64,000 nucleotides of DNA from Flavobacterium sp. CYK-55 (GTDB taxonomy: Bacteria; Bacteroidota; Bacteroidia; Flavobacteriales; Flavobacteriaceae), in the NCBI RefSeq assembly GCF_018413465.1, contig NZ_JAHCDK010000010.1, positions 62,001 through 126,000 on the forward strand, given 5' to 3'. The translations under genes and the position numbers were made by a program. The notes beneath the pieces are model-generated. The model was not told where the DNA came from and did no database searches. It saw only the letters and a program-made list of their open reading frames with translations. This document shows, in pieces, positions 1 to 9,278 of this stretch. Every line of letters begins with the position of its first letter. Position 1 is the stretch's first letter.

Positions 1-15
1 TAAATTTTCTTGTGG

Positions 16-47
16 CAAAGTTAATTTTTCTGAATGATTTTTTTCAA
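16..47 (-). promoter_or_regulatory. Promoter firing out of the window to the left
   Basis: On the minus strand TAACTTTG (16-23) matches the Bacteroidota -7 consensus TAnnTTTG. A TTG lies 21 bp upstream (45-47), which is good -33 spacing. It points to a minus-strand gene beyond the left edge, divergent from the metalloprotease at 225. No promoter of comparable quality faces right; TACCTTCG at 191-198 is the best weak candidate. Confidence 0.5.
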
Positions 48-224
48 ATGATTTTTTACACTATGATTGATGATTGTAATAACGTTGTGTTTTGATGCTT
101 AAGTTGTCTTAATATTTAAAAAGTAGAGTATTTCTATAGCAATCTGTTAAAAAATACAATCTAATTATCAAATTATTACAAAATAGATAGTACCTTCGCA
201 TCGCATTAACCCACTTAAATTGAA

Positions 225-2948
225 ATGAAAAAACTATTACTCACCTTGACTGTTGTAATGACTATGGCAGGAGCATATGCTCAACGAAAAGTGACCTGGT
301 CTTACACTTCTGAGAAAGTTGCCGATTCACAAAGAATTAAAGAAGAAAACTATTCTCAAAACCAACAACTACTTAAAATTGACTTGGCTAATTTTAAACA
401 AAGTTTAGCTGGTGTTCATGAAAAATTCTCACAACAACCAGGTCTTTTGGTTAATTTTCCGAATATTTCTGGACAAATGGAAACTTATGAAGTTTGGGAA
501 AACTCAAACTTTGAAGCTGAATTGCAGGCTAAGTTTCCTGAAATCCGTTCGTATGTCGGAAAAAGTTTAGACAATCCGGGATCAACCATACACTTCAGTT
601 TATCGCCTGACGGAGTTCAGACTATGGTGATGCGTCCTGATACAGGAAGCGAATTTATAGAGCCATACAGCAAAGATCATTCGGTGTATATTTTGTTTGA
701 TTCAGCAACCAGATTGGCTAACCGTTTACCGTTTAATTGTAGTACCGTTGATCAGAGAATCGGTGCTGAATTAGCTGAAAATCCGAGTGTTGCCAATAGA
801 GCAAACAATCAGCTCTACAAGACCATGCGTCTAGCGCTTTCTTGCACGGGCGAATACGGTGTTTATTTTGGAGGTACTGTTGCCGGTGCAATTGCGGGTA
901 TGAATGCCACAATGACGCGTGTGAATGCCATTATGGAAAACGATTTAGCGGTTCACTTGAATATGATTGCCAACAACAATTTAGTTGTATATACCAATGC
1001 TTCAACAGATCCGTATTCGGCTGCCGGAGCAGGTTCTGGTGGTGCATGGAATGCTGAATTGATGAACAACTTACACAACGTTCTTGGCGATAGTGCTTTT
1101 GATATTGGCCACTTGTTCGGAGCTTCTGGAGGTGGAGGAAATGCCGGATGTATTGGATGTGTTTGTTCAAACGTATTGTCAACCGGAGGTACAGCAGAGA
1201 ACAGTTATAAAGGTTCAGGATATACTTCTCCATCAAACAACGTTCCTGCCGGAGATACTTTTGATATTGATTATGTAATCCACGAAATGGGACACCAATT
1301 AGGAGCCAATCACACTTTTTCACACAATATAGAAGGTTCGGGAGTAAACGTAGAGCCAGGAAGTGGTTCAACCATTATGGGTTATGCGGGAATTACCAAT
1401 TATGATGTTCAATCTAATTCAGATGCATATTATACCTATAGAAGTATTCTTCAAATACAAACAAATTTAGCAACAAAGACTTGTCCGGTAAGTACACCAA
1501 TTGTAAATACACCGCCAACAGTTACAGCACCTGCTGATTTTGCTATACCATCAAATACTCCGTTTGTCTTAACAGCAGAAGTTTCTGATGCTGAAGGTGA
1601 TACTCTTACCTATTGCTGGGAACAAAACAATACAGCGACCTCTGCTTCAAGTGGTGCGAATTCAGTTGTTTCGCCAACTAAAACTACCGGGCCAAACTTT
1701 AGATCGTTTATTCCTAAAGCGGTTAAAGAAAGATATATGCCAGACATGACTAAAATTTTGGCGGGGACTTACAATGCTAACTGGGAGTGCCTTTCAACGG
1801 TAACAAGAGCATCAAAGTTTACGCTTACTGTTCGCGATAATAACCCGTCTGGCCCACAAACAACTACTGATGAAGTAATTGTAACGACCAAAACGGCTTA
1901 CAACAGCACAACTGCTCCAACTGGTGCGGGTCCATTTACAGTAACCTCTCAGAACACAACAGGAATTTGTTGGGCACAATCAAGTACACAAACCATTACT
2001 TGGGATGTAAACAATACAACCAGTTTGACAGGTTCAACCAATGTAAACATTAAATTGTCAACTGATGGAGGCTTAACATTTCCGCATGTTTTGGCCGCTG
2101 ACACGCCAAATGATGGTTCTGAAGATATAGTTGTACCCAACATTGCCGCGTCACAAACTTGTCGTGTAAAAGTTGAACCAACAGGGAACTACTATTTTGC
2201 GGTTAACTCTAAAAACTTTTATGTAGGTTATGAGGCGGTTAATGCTTGTGATACATACACATTCAACACGCCTTACAACATTCCGGACGGAAGTAACAAT
2301 TATACTTCTAAAACCATCAATGTTCCTACTGCAGGTACAATTACTGATGTAAACATTTCACTTAATGTAACACATCCAAATATTCAAAATTTGACTTTTG
2401 CTTTTGTTCGCCCGGGCGGCTCTTTGTCTACCTTGTTTACACAAATATGCTCAGGTAGTTCTGATATAAATGCAACTTTTGATGCTCAAGGAACCACTTA
2501 TACTTGTGCCAGTCCGTTGGCAGGCAATATCATTCCGCCGTCTAATTATAATATGTCTAGTTTGAATGGCTTAAACAAATTAGGAAACTGGCAATTTGGA
2601 ATCAAAGATAACGTGGCCGGTAATGCAGGAACGGTAAATTCTATTGCTCTAGAGATTTGCTCAACCAGTTTTGTGTTGTTGTCAAATAACGAGTTGACTT
2701 TCCAAAATTTAGCGGTTTATCCTAATCCATCAAACGGAAACTTTACAGTTGAGTTCCAATCAAAATCAAACAACAAAATTGGAATTGAAGTTTATGATAT
2801 CAGAGGAAGAAAAGTATTCGGACAATCTTTTGATAACAATGGAATGTTCCGTGAAAACCTTGCTTTGTCAAACATTCAACCCGGTGTTTACATGGTTTCT
2901 ATTCTTGACGGTGATGCCAAAACAGTCAAGAAAATTGTTGTTGAATAA
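225..2948 (+). CDS. Secreted reprolysin-like zinc metalloprotease with P domain and T9SS sorting signal
   Basis: This is a 907-residue extracellular protease. A Sec signal peptide spans residues 1-19 (MKKLLLT...AYAQ). A prodomain-like region follows. The catalytic domain carries the zinc motif HEMGHQLGANH starting near residue 353 and a Met-turn (STIMGYAG) about 30 residues later, the HExxHxxGxxH arrangement of the reprolysin/M12B group. Ig-like and fibronectin-like modules follow. A proprotein-convertase P-like domain lies at about 685-825, beginning near YTFNTPYNIPDGS. The C-terminus is a T9SS type A sorting domain (VYPNPSNGNFTVEF, ending KKIVVE), so export across the outer membrane by the PorSS machinery is expected. 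It is a paralogue of the next gene. Substrate is unknown; extracellular protein digestion is an inference. A factor-independent terminator follows. Confidence 0.9.
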   Translation: MKKLLLTLTVVMTMAGAYAQRKVTWSYTSEKVADSQRIKEENYSQNQQLLKIDLANFKQSLAGVHEKFSQQPGLLVNFPNISGQMETYEVWENSNFEAELQAKFPEIRSYVGKSLDNPGSTIHFSLSPDGVQTMVMRPDTGSEFIEPYSKDHSVYILFDSATRLANRLPFNCSTVDQRIGAELAENPSVANRANNQLYKTMRLALSCTGEYGVYFGGTVAGAIAGMNATMTRVNAIMENDLAVHLNMIANNNLVVYTNASTDPYSAAGAGSGGAWNAELMNNLHNVLGDSAFDIGHLFGASGGGGNAGCIGCVCSNVLSTGGTAENSYKGSGYTSPSNNVPAGDTFDIDYVIHEMGHQLGANHTFSHNIEGSGVNVEPGSGSTIMGYAGITNYDVQSNSDAYYTYRSILQIQTNLATKTCPVSTPIVNTPPTVTAPADFAIPSNTPFVLTAEVSDAEGDTLTYCWEQNNTATSASSGANSVVSPTKTTGPNFRSFIPKAVKERYMPDMTKILAGTYNANWECLSTVTRASKFTLTVRDNNPSGPQTTTDEVIVTTKTAYNSTTAPTGAGPFTVTSQNTTGICWAQSSTQTITWDVNNTTSLTGSTNVNIKLSTDGGLTFPHVLAADTPNDGSEDIVVPNIAASQTCRVKVEPTGNYYFAVNSKNFYVGYEAVNACDTYTFNTPYNIPDGSNNYTSKTINVPTAGTITDVNISLNVTHPNIQNLTFAFVRPGGSLSTLFTQICSGSSDINATFDAQGTTYTCASPLAGNIIPPSNYNMSSLNGLNKLGNWQFGIKDNVAGNAGTVNSIALEICSTSFVLLSNNELTFQNLAVYPNPSNGNFTVEFQSKSNNKIGIEVYDIRGRKVFGQSFDNNGMFRENLALSNIQPGVYMVSILDGDAKTVKKIVVE

Positions 2949-2974
2949 TCTAAACATTCTAAAAGTAAATATTA

Positions 2975-3000
2975 AACGCCTCTTCAAGGGGCGTTTTTTT
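2975..3000 (+). terminator. Rho-independent terminator after the first metalloprotease
   Basis: An 8-bp stem AACGCCTC/GGGGCGTT (one G-T pair) with a 5-nt TTCAA loop (2983-2987) is followed by a T run ending at 3000. Confidence 0.85.
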
Positions 3001-3015
3001 GTTTTACATAAATTG

Positions 3016-3023
3016 TATATTTG
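3016..3023 (+). promoter_or_regulatory. -7 element of the second metalloprotease
   Basis: TATATTTG is a perfect TAnnTTTG -7 element 27 bp before the start codon. The nearest TTG (2999-3001) is only 14 bp upstream, shorter than usual, so the -33 part is uncertain. The second protease therefore has its own promoter. Confidence 0.55.
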
Positions 3024-3050
3024 AGCTTTATTAACCAATAAATTGCTGTC

Positions 3051-5735
3051 ATGAAAAAAGTATTATTTTTTGCGGTTGCTTTTATTTCAGTCTCAATGAG
3101 CTATGCCCAAGATATCATCTGGAAGAAAGTTGACCATGTTCCTTCAGGTTTGGCCTTATTAGCCAGAGACTCAAATCCAACTGAATTCAAAATTTTTAGT
3201 TTGAACATAGAGGTTTTGAAAGCTCAGTTAGCCTTGGCTCCATCGCAAAACAATACCGGCCAGGAATCACAAATCATCATAGCATTTCCAAATGCGCAAG
3301 GTGAAATGAAACGCTACCGTGTTTACGAGGCCTCAGTAATGGATCCGGCTTTGGCTATTAAGCACTCAGAAATTCAATCGTATGTTGGCTTGGGGGTTGA
3401 TGACCCAACAGCCAGAATCAGATTCAGTACAACTATTTTTGGATTACACACGATGACTTTGTCAGGAATTGACGGGGCCACTTTTATTGACCCATACACT
3501 AAAGATTTGAGTTATTATATGGTGTTTAACAAGTCAAAATTAACAACCAACAAAACCTTCAAATGTGATGTTGCAGATACTGAAATTGACCTAGTTGATA
3601 CTATATTAAATCAGTCACCATTAAATCGTGCCAACAATAGTTTATTTAAAACTTATCGATTGGCTTTGGCTTGTACTATTGAATATGCTGCTTTTCATGT
3701 AAATGCAGCAGGAGTAGGTTCAGGAACTTTAGCTCAGAAAAAAGCCGCAGTTTTGGCTGCGATGGTGGTAACCATGACTCGAGTGAACGGTGTTTACGAA
3801 AGAGATATGGCACTAAGAATGGTTTTGATTGCTAATAATGAAAACATCATCAACATTACTTCAGATACTTTAGACAACACCAACGCCAATAATGTTCTTT
3901 TAGATCAAAATCAAACTTTCATTGATACCACAATTGGTAGTGCAAATTATGACATTGGTCACGTTGCCAGTACCGGCGGCGGTGGAGTTGCTACACCTCA
4001 ATCACCGTGTAATGACGGTATCAAAGCACGAGGAGTTACCGGATTACCATCACCAGTAGGCGATGAATACGATATTGATTTTGTGGCGCACGAAATGGGT
4101 CATCAGTTCGGATGTTCGCATACTTTTAATGGTGATCAAGGAAACTGCGGGGGCGGGAATCGCGTACAAACTTCTGCCTATGAGCCCGGAAGCGGTTCAA
4201 CTATAATGGCTTACGCCGGAATTTGTTCTCCGCAAGATGTACAATTGCACTCAGATGCGTACTTTCATGCCAGAAGCTTACTGCAAATGATTTCATTTGT
4301 CAATGCCGGAGGAAACTGCGCAGTAGCAATAGCCAACAATAATAACCCACCGGTAGTTAATGCAGGAGCAAGTTATACTATTCCCAACGGCACACCATTT
4401 GTGCTCACCGGCTCGGCTACTGACGCTAATGAAGATTCTTTAACCTATTGCTGGGAGCAATACAACTTTAGTTCATCAACAGCTTTGCCTTCGCCAACAG
4501 CCACCGGAGGGCCAAACTTCAGGTCGTTTAATCCAACGGCTTCACCCAAAAGATATTTTCCGGTATTCTCTAGTGTTTTGGCAAATAATTTAGCCCCAAC
4601 TTGGGAGGTTATTCCAACGGTTTCACGCTCAATGGTTTTTTCGCTTGTCGTGAGAGACAACCGAAGCCCACTGGGAGGACAAACCGAACGAGGTACCATG
4701 AATGTTACTTTTGCCAGTGTAGGACCATTTAGAGTTACCTCACAAAGCACCAATACAGCTTGGGACAGAAATTCTACCCAAACGATTACTTGGGATGTTG
4801 CCGGTACAACTGCCAACAATATCAATACAGCCAATGTTAATATTAGATTGTCTACCGACGGAGGGGCTACTTTTCCGTATTTGTTAGCTGAAAACACCCC
4901 AAATGATGGTTCTGAAGATGTTATAGCGCCTGAAGTAACATCATCTAATTGCCGTATTATGGTTGAAGCCGTAGGGAATATTTTCTATGCACTCAACACC
5001 AAAGCTTTTTATATTGGCTATACTTTGGTAAATGGCTGCAATACCTATACGTTTAATACGCCTTTTAATCTCAATGACGGTTCTAATTTATATACTGTAA
5101 AAACCATCAATGTTCCAACAGCAGGAACCATCAGTGATGTAAACATCAGCGTTAATGCAACACATCCGAATTTACAGAATTTAATAATGGCCGTTGCACG
5201 ACCGGGTGGAGCCATCGGAATTTATTTTAATCAGCAATGCTCCGGAAGTTCTGACATGAATGTAACCTTTGATAGTCAGGCGCCAACACTTACATGTGCG
5301 AGCCCAACAACAGGAACCTATGCGCCATCGGGAACACTTAATTTTGATAGTTTTAACGGATTTAGCCAACAAGGAAACTGGCAGTTTGGTTTTAAAGATG
5401 TGGTAGCCGGAAATGCCGGTTCAATTAATTCAATTGCACTTGAAATTTGTACTATTTCATTTGTAATGGCCAACAATAATTTTGCTTTTGAAAATTTTGC
5501 TTTGGTTCCCAATCCAAACAACGGAGATTTCAGCGTTCAGTTTAATTCAAATTCCAACCGCAACATTCAAATTTCGGTATATGATATGAGCGGCAGAACC
5601 ATCTTTGATCGCAGCTATGCCAACCACGGATTGTTTGAGCAAGAAGTGCGTTTGCAAAATGCGCAAACCGGAGTTTATCTGGTTTCAATCTCTGACGGTG
5701 AAAACAAAATGGTCAAACGCGTTGTCGTTCAATAA
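3051..5735 (+). CDS. Secreted reprolysin-like zinc metalloprotease, paralogue 2, T9SS-exported
   Basis: This 894-residue protein has the same architecture as its upstream neighbour: signal peptide (residues 1-19), propeptide region, catalytic domain with HEMGHQFGCSH starting near residue 347 and a Met-turn (STIMAYAG), Ig-like region, P-like domain (about 675-810) and a T9SS type A sorting domain (VPNPNNGDFSVQF, ending KRVVVQ). The two genes share domain order and long conserved stretches but differ throughout, so the tandem duplication is not recent. The catalytic domains differ around Cys-rich loops (GCVCSN in the first, SPCNDG and GNCGGG here), which may change substrate preference (inference). 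It has its own promoter and shares a bidirectional terminator with the convergent lipoprotein gene. Confidence 0.9.
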   Translation: MKKVLFFAVAFISVSMSYAQDIIWKKVDHVPSGLALLARDSNPTEFKIFSLNIEVLKAQLALAPSQNNTGQESQIIIAFPNAQGEMKRYRVYEASVMDPALAIKHSEIQSYVGLGVDDPTARIRFSTTIFGLHTMTLSGIDGATFIDPYTKDLSYYMVFNKSKLTTNKTFKCDVADTEIDLVDTILNQSPLNRANNSLFKTYRLALACTIEYAAFHVNAAGVGSGTLAQKKAAVLAAMVVTMTRVNGVYERDMALRMVLIANNENIINITSDTLDNTNANNVLLDQNQTFIDTTIGSANYDIGHVASTGGGGVATPQSPCNDGIKARGVTGLPSPVGDEYDIDFVAHEMGHQFGCSHTFNGDQGNCGGGNRVQTSAYEPGSGSTIMAYAGICSPQDVQLHSDAYFHARSLLQMISFVNAGGNCAVAIANNNNPPVVNAGASYTIPNGTPFVLTGSATDANEDSLTYCWEQYNFSSSTALPSPTATGGPNFRSFNPTASPKRYFPVFSSVLANNLAPTWEVIPTVSRSMVFSLVVRDNRSPLGGQTERGTMNVTFASVGPFRVTSQSTNTAWDRNSTQTITWDVAGTTANNINTANVNIRLSTDGGATFPYLLAENTPNDGSEDVIAPEVTSSNCRIMVEAVGNIFYALNTKAFYIGYTLVNGCNTYTFNTPFNLNDGSNLYTVKTINVPTAGTISDVNISVNATHPNLQNLIMAVARPGGAIGIYFNQQCSGSSDMNVTFDSQAPTLTCASPTTGTYAPSGTLNFDSFNGFSQQGNWQFGFKDVVAGNAGSINSIALEICTISFVMANNNFAFENFALVPNPNNGDFSVQFNSNSNRNIQISVYDMSGRTIFDRSYANHGLFEQEVRLQNAQTGVYLVSISDGENKMVKRVVVQ

Positions 5736-5755
5736 AAACCATATTTATATAAAAG

Positions 5756-5780
5756 AAAAGCCGCTTTGAAAGCGGCTTTT
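5756..5780. terminator. Bidirectional terminator
   Basis: A near-perfect hairpin (AAAAGCCGCTTT, loop G, AAAGCGGCTTTT) has A and T runs on both flanks. It ends transcription of the metalloprotease (+) and of the lipoprotein (-), whose stop codon is one base away. Confidence 0.85.
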
Positions 5781-5781
5781 C

Positions 5782-6297
5782 TTATGGCGTTGTCCAAGAA
5801 ATATGTTGGACGATTTGTGGTACTTCGGAAATCGTGAAATTAAAATCAACCGAAGTTTTATTTTGACTTTTAGCAACCGATAACTGACCATTTTTGATGG
5901 CATAATAACCCGTTTGTCCTTTGCAATAACAAAATCTACCAAAGAGCACTTTTTTCTGCGCCAAAGCTTCATTGGCTAGGCTGATGTTGTCATGATCACT
6001 CACTTCAAAAATCACTTCTTCGCGGTATTGTGCGTCTTGTAAATTTCCTTTGACTTTGCGTTTGTAGGTATATTGATAAACGCTTTTGACATTATCATCA
6101 ACCAATGTATAATACAAGCGGCCAAATTCGTCGGTTTTGAGTTCAATGGCTTTGTGCTGATTGAGTTTTACCGAGCAATCGCCATCTTTTGGACATTCAC
6201 TGGTAACGGTAATATTAGATTCGGCGACCGTTTGTTTTTTTGATTTGCACGAAAACAAGGTTGTTGCCAATGCTGTAATATAAATCGCTTTCTTCAT
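5782..6297 (-). CDS. Small lipoprotein of unknown function
   Basis: The 171-residue product begins MKKAIYITALATTLFSCKSKK. This is a lipoprotein signal with lipobox-like LFSC, so Cys17 should be lipidated. The remainder shows no motif I recognise. It contains a hydrophilic beta-rich region and a CYCKG segment near residue 123. It begins one nucleotide after the pth stop codon, so it is probably co-transcribed with pth and may be translationally coupled. Function cannot be assigned from sequence. Confidence 0.8.
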   Translation of the reverse strand: MKKAIYITALATTLFSCKSKKQTVAESNITVTSECPKDGDCSVKLNQHKAIELKTDEFGRLYYTLVDDNVKSVYQYTYKRKVKGNLQDAQYREEVIFEVSDHDNISLANEALAQKKVLFGRFCYCKGQTGYYAIKNGQLSVAKSQNKTSVDFNFTISEVPQIVQHISWTTP

Positions 6298-6298
6298 C

Positions 6299-6928
6299 TT
6301 ACTTTCCGTTAAAAGTAGTCATGGTGTTTGAGATGCCTGCTGTTCCGAATGATCTGACAATCTCAGCGCCCAACTGTAAACGCTCGGGCAAAAGTTGGTT
6401 TTCTTCGTCTGACCATTCGCCCAAAACATAATTCACTTGTTGGCCTTTTTTAAAAGTATCGCTGATGCCAAATCTAAAGCGTGCATACTCTTGTGTGTTC
6501 AAGATTTGCTGAATGTTTTTGAGCCCGTTGTGTCCGCCGTCGCTGCCTTTGGTGCGGATTCTGATCGAGCCGAACGGCAAGTTCAAATCATCGGTGATGA
6601 CCAATAAATTTTCAAGCGGTATCTTTTCTTTTTCAAGCCAATACTGAACGGCTTTTCCGCTGAGGTTCATATAAGTGTTGGGTTTGAGCAACAAATAAGT
6701 GCGGCCTTTAAATTTATATTCGGCCAAATCGCCCAAGCGAACCGTCTGAAAACTCAGTGATTCGGTGCGCGCCAAATGATCTAAAATTTTAAAACCAATG
6801 TTGTGGCGGGTATTAACGTATTCAGCGCCGATATTGCCCAAGCCGACAATGAGAAACTTCTTCATAACATCTGAGTTATCTGTGGGCTCGATGGTTTTTG
6901 AGGTGAATAAATTTGTGAGCCATTTCAT
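6299..6928 (-). CDS. pth: Peptidyl-tRNA hydrolase
   Basis: Pth cleaves peptidyl-tRNA released by stalled ribosomes and recycles the tRNA in the cytoplasm. The family motifs are present: FLIVGLGNIGAEYVNTRHN, including the catalytic His of NTRHNIGF near residue 44; the tRNA-binding PNTYMNLSG; and DDLNLPFGSIRIR followed by GSDGGHNGL. At 209 residues it is about 20 longer than the E. coli enzyme, because of an N-terminal extension (MKWLTNLFTSK...) before MKKFLIVGLGN. Met22 (base 6865) is an alternative start. I keep the long form because I recall similar extensions in flavobacterial homologues. A dispersed repeat separates it from rplY upstream. Confidence 0.93.
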   Translation of the reverse strand: MKWLTNLFTSKTIEPTDNSDVMKKFLIVGLGNIGAEYVNTRHNIGFKILDHLARTESLSFQTVRLGDLAEYKFKGRTYLLLKPNTYMNLSGKAVQYWLEKEKIPLENLLVITDDLNLPFGSIRIRTKGSDGGHNGLKNIQQILNTQEYARFRFGISDTFKKGQQVNYVLGEWSDEENQLLPERLQLGAEIVRSFGTAGISNTMTTFNGK

Positions 6929-6959
6929 GCGGTAAAAATAGCAAAATTTGTAGATGGTT

Positions 6960-7082
6960 CTATACGGTGAAACGCAAACCCTAGCCCTGACCGCAGCGGA
7001 TATCCTTTTGCTAAATGCCCAACTTTGCTTTAACTCAAAAATATCCGAGCAAAAGATATAAGCGTAGGGCAGGTTCCCGGCT
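6960..7082 (-). repeat. Dispersed hairpin repeat, copy 1
   Basis: On the minus strand the element reads GAGCCGGGAA...ATATCTTTTGCTC...AAAAGGATATCCGCTG...AGGGCTAGGG. The facing ATCTTTTGC and GCAAAAGGAT segments make a long imperfect hairpin. The same layout recurs at six other places in the window, listed separately. No ORF or tRNA signature is present. Confidence 0.65.
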
Positions 7083-7095
7083 CAAAATAAAACAT

Positions 7096-7127
7096 AAAAA
7101 AAAGCACCAGCGTAAACTGATGCTTTT
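7096..7127 (-). terminator. Terminator of rplY
   Basis: On the minus strand a 10-bp stem AAAGCATCAG/CTGGTGCTTT (one T-G pair) with the 6-nt loop TTTACG is followed by eight Ts. Confidence 0.85.
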
Positions 7128-7147
7128 GGTATAGTGTTTCGGAAAAA

Positions 7148-7753
7148 TTATTTTTTCTTTCCTTTTGCACCTTTTTCTGCTTTGGCAGCTTCTTGAGCAG
7201 CTTTCATCGCAGCACGTGAAATCTTCACTTGACAGATCACCGTGTTGTCTGGGTGCATCAACTTAAAGTTGTTGGTTTCTAATTTAGTAACATATAATTT
7301 GTTACCCATTTGCAATTCTGAAATGTTGGCCTCAACAAAATCCGGAAGATTTTTTGGCAAAGCTTTTACTTTCAATCTACGCAAGTTCAAACGCAAATCA
7401 CCACCCAACAATACACCTGGCGATGTTCCAACGATTTTCACCGGAACTTCCATCATGATTTCTTTGTTCTCGTTGAGTTGGAAGAAATCAATGTGCAAAA
7501 TTTTGTCAGATACTGGGTGAATCTGAATGTCTTGCAAAATTACATTGGTTGATTTTCCGTTCAAATCCACGACTACTGTGTGTGCGTTCGGAGTGTACAC
7601 CAAATTTTTAAATGCTTTTTCTTCTGCTGAAAAGTGAATTGGGCTATCTCCTCCGTAAATAACGCAAGGGATCATTCCAGCATCACGTAAGGCTTTAGTA
7701 GCTTTTTTGCCTACGCTTTCTCTTTCTTGTCCTTTAATCGTAATCGATTTCAT
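7148..7753 (-). CDS. rplY: 50S ribosomal protein L25 (general stress protein CTC family)
   Basis: L25 binds 5S rRNA in the large ribosomal subunit. At 201 residues this is the long CTC/TL5 form. The L25 domain spans about residues 3-90 ([50 protein letters not shown]). A C-terminal TL5-like beta domain follows (about 98-180, from [16 protein letters not shown]), and a Lys/Ala-rich tail ends in KGAKGKKK. It lies downstream of prs on the same strand, but a 218-bp gap containing a dispersed repeat separates them. It has its own terminator. Confidence 0.95.
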   Translation of the reverse strand: MKSITIKGQERESVGKKATKALRDAGMIPCVIYGGDSPIHFSAEEKAFKNLVYTPNAHTVVVDLNGKSTNVILQDIQIHPVSDKILHIDFFQLNENKEIMMEVPVKIVGTSPGVLLGGDLRLNLRRLKVKALPKNLPDFVEANISELQMGNKLYVTKLETNNFKLMHPDNTVICQVKISRAAMKAAQEAAKAEKGAKGKKK

Positions 7754-7837
7754 TGTAAAAAAATATAATTAATAAATAAAAATTCTCTGTTGTTAGACTT
7801 CAGTTACCTGTGGTCTGTTTTGGGCGTTGCGTTCGTT

Positions 7838-7960
7838 CCTCACGCCGCGCTATTCGTTTCAATCTTTTACTCCGCTTTGCTCCGCAAAAGGATTTCCACT
7901 GCTATCGCTAACGCAACCCTGTTCCAAATCTACGCTTGTTTTTTTCTTGCAGCGCAGCGG
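7838..7960 (+). repeat. Dispersed hairpin repeat, copy 2
   Basis: The forward strand carries the family layout: CGCTATTCGTTTCAATCTTTTACTC, then GCAAAAGGATTTCC, then ACTGCTATCGCTAACGC. It fills most of the rplY-prs gap. A 181-codon reading frame runs through it into the antisense of prs and is not a gene. Confidence 0.6.
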
Positions 7961-7971
7961 TCTTTTTTCTC

Positions 7972-8913
7972 CTACATTAAGAACTTCCCGCTAATCGAGT
8001 TGTTGTTTTGTACCATGCGCATCACATCGGCAAAAAGCGGGGCACAACTCACCACCCTTATTTTTTCAGACGTTCTTTGCAACGGAATCGAATCAGTTAC
8101 GATCAATTCACTCAGTTGCGAACGCTCGATTTTTTCATATGCATCACCCGATAAAATCGCGTGGGTACAAATAGCTCGAACGCTTAAGGCGCCTTTTTCA
8201 ATCATCAAATCGGCCGCTTTGGCTAGCGTACCGCCGGTATCTACCATATCATCTACCAAAATCACGTTTCTGCCTTTGACTTCTCCGATGAGTTCCATCG
8301 TGTCAATCACATTGGCTGCGCGGCGTTGTTTGTAACAAATCACCACATCAGATTCTAAAAACTTAGAATAAGCATACGCTCTTTTTGATCCGCCCATATC
8401 AGGCGAAGCAATGGTGAGATTTTCTAGATTTAAACTTCTTACATACGGCAAAAAAATTGTCGATGCAAAAAGGTGATCTACCGGTTTTTCAAAGAACCCT
8501 TGTATTTGGTCAGCGTGCAAATCCATCGTCATGATGCGGGTAGCGCCCGCAGCATCTAATAAATTGGCGACTAACTTGGCTCCAATCGGAACTCTGGGTT
8601 TGTCTTTTCGGTCTTGACGTGCCCATCCGAAATACGGAATCACGGCGGTTACGTGTCGGGCCGAAGCTCTTTTGGCGGCGTCTATCATGAGCAACAATTC
8701 CATCAGATTGTCTGAACTCGGAAAAGTCGAGCACACGATAAAAACCCTGAGCCCACGAATAGACTCTTCATACGACGGTTGAAATTCGCCGTCGCTGTAT
8801 TTTGAAAACGTCACTTTTCCGAGCGGTACGCCATAATGCGTGGCTATTTTTTCCGCCAGATGGATACTTTGCGAACACGCAAATATCTTAGCTTCCGGTT
8901 CCTGGTGTGGCAT
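7972..8913 (-). CDS. prs: Ribose-phosphate pyrophosphokinase
   Basis: This enzyme makes PRPP from ribose-5-phosphate and ATP for purine, pyrimidine, histidine, tryptophan and NAD synthesis. The 313-residue length is typical. Visible motifs are FSKYSDGEFQPSYEESIRG, the ATP-binding PYFGWARQDRK, the metal-binding DLHADQIQGFF, and the PRPP loop NVILVDDMVDTGGTL. I chose the start at MPHQEPEAKIF because it aligns with the usual N-terminus and lies 120 bp downstream of a good -7 element. It is probably the first gene of a prs-rplY group. Confidence 0.95.
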   Translation of the reverse strand: MPHQEPEAKIFACSQSIHLAEKIATHYGVPLGKVTFSKYSDGEFQPSYEESIRGLRVFIVCSTFPSSDNLMELLLMIDAAKRASARHVTAVIPYFGWARQDRKDKPRVPIGAKLVANLLDAAGATRIMTMDLHADQIQGFFEKPVDHLFASTIFLPYVRSLNLENLTIASPDMGGSKRAYAYSKFLESDVVICYKQRRAANVIDTMELIGEVKGRNVILVDDMVDTGGTLAKAADLMIEKGALSVRAICTHAILSGDAYEKIERSQLSELIVTDSIPLQRTSEKIRVVSCAPLFADVMRMVQNNNSISGKFLM

Positions 8914-9034
8914 TTTTGTCGGTTGTTTTATTCCGTGATTTCACATACAATATGGCTTGTTCATTTCTGAAAAGCCAGACGTATGTAAACGTCTCGGAGG
9001 TAGTTAGTTAGTGTGTGTTGCCGTAAATGCGGGG

Positions 9035-9042
9035 CAAATTTA
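9035..9042 (-). promoter_or_regulatory. -7 element upstream of prs
   Basis: TAAATTTG on the minus strand fits TAnnTTTG. No TTG sits at the ideal distance (one is 11 bp upstream). The implied 5' leader is about 115 nt. Confidence 0.4.
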
Positions 9043-9108
9043 GAAATAAAAATCAAGTTTCTAAGATTATTTTTCACAAATTTCTTTAGGATATGCTAGA
9101 TTATTTTT

Positions 9109-9116
9109 TACATTTG
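9109..9116 (+). promoter_or_regulatory. -7 element upstream of tRNA-Leu
   Basis: TACATTTG fits the consensus and lies 80 bp before the mature tRNA 5' end. It is divergent from the prs promoter. Confidence 0.4.
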
Positions 9117-9196
9117 CACCGTGTTTTACAGCAAGCATGATTTTTCATGATTGTTTAAAGCGATAAAGCCAACTGTTGTTGGTTTTTGTCTGTCAC

Positions 9197-9278
9197 GCCC
9201 GGATGGCGGAATTGGTAGACGCGCTGGTCTCAAACACCTGTGGGAAACCGTGCCGGTTCGACTCCGGCTCCGGGTACA
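9197..9278 (+). tRNA. tRNA-Leu (anticodon CAA)
   Basis: The acceptor stem GCCCGGA pairs with TCCGGGT (9269-9275). The D arm carries GGTAGA. The anticodon loop CTCAAAC gives CAA, which reads UUG. There is a class II variable arm and a T arm GCCGG-TTCGACT-CCGGC. The acceptor closes with a G-T pair, and one anticodon-stem position is a T-T mismatch. CCA is not fully encoded (ACA follows). A terminator hairpin starts six bases after the tRNA end. Confidence 0.93.

Noticed and set aside
7790-8335. 181-codon plus-strand reading frame
   Set aside because: It runs through repeat copy 2 and antisense to prs, whose protein motifs are certain.
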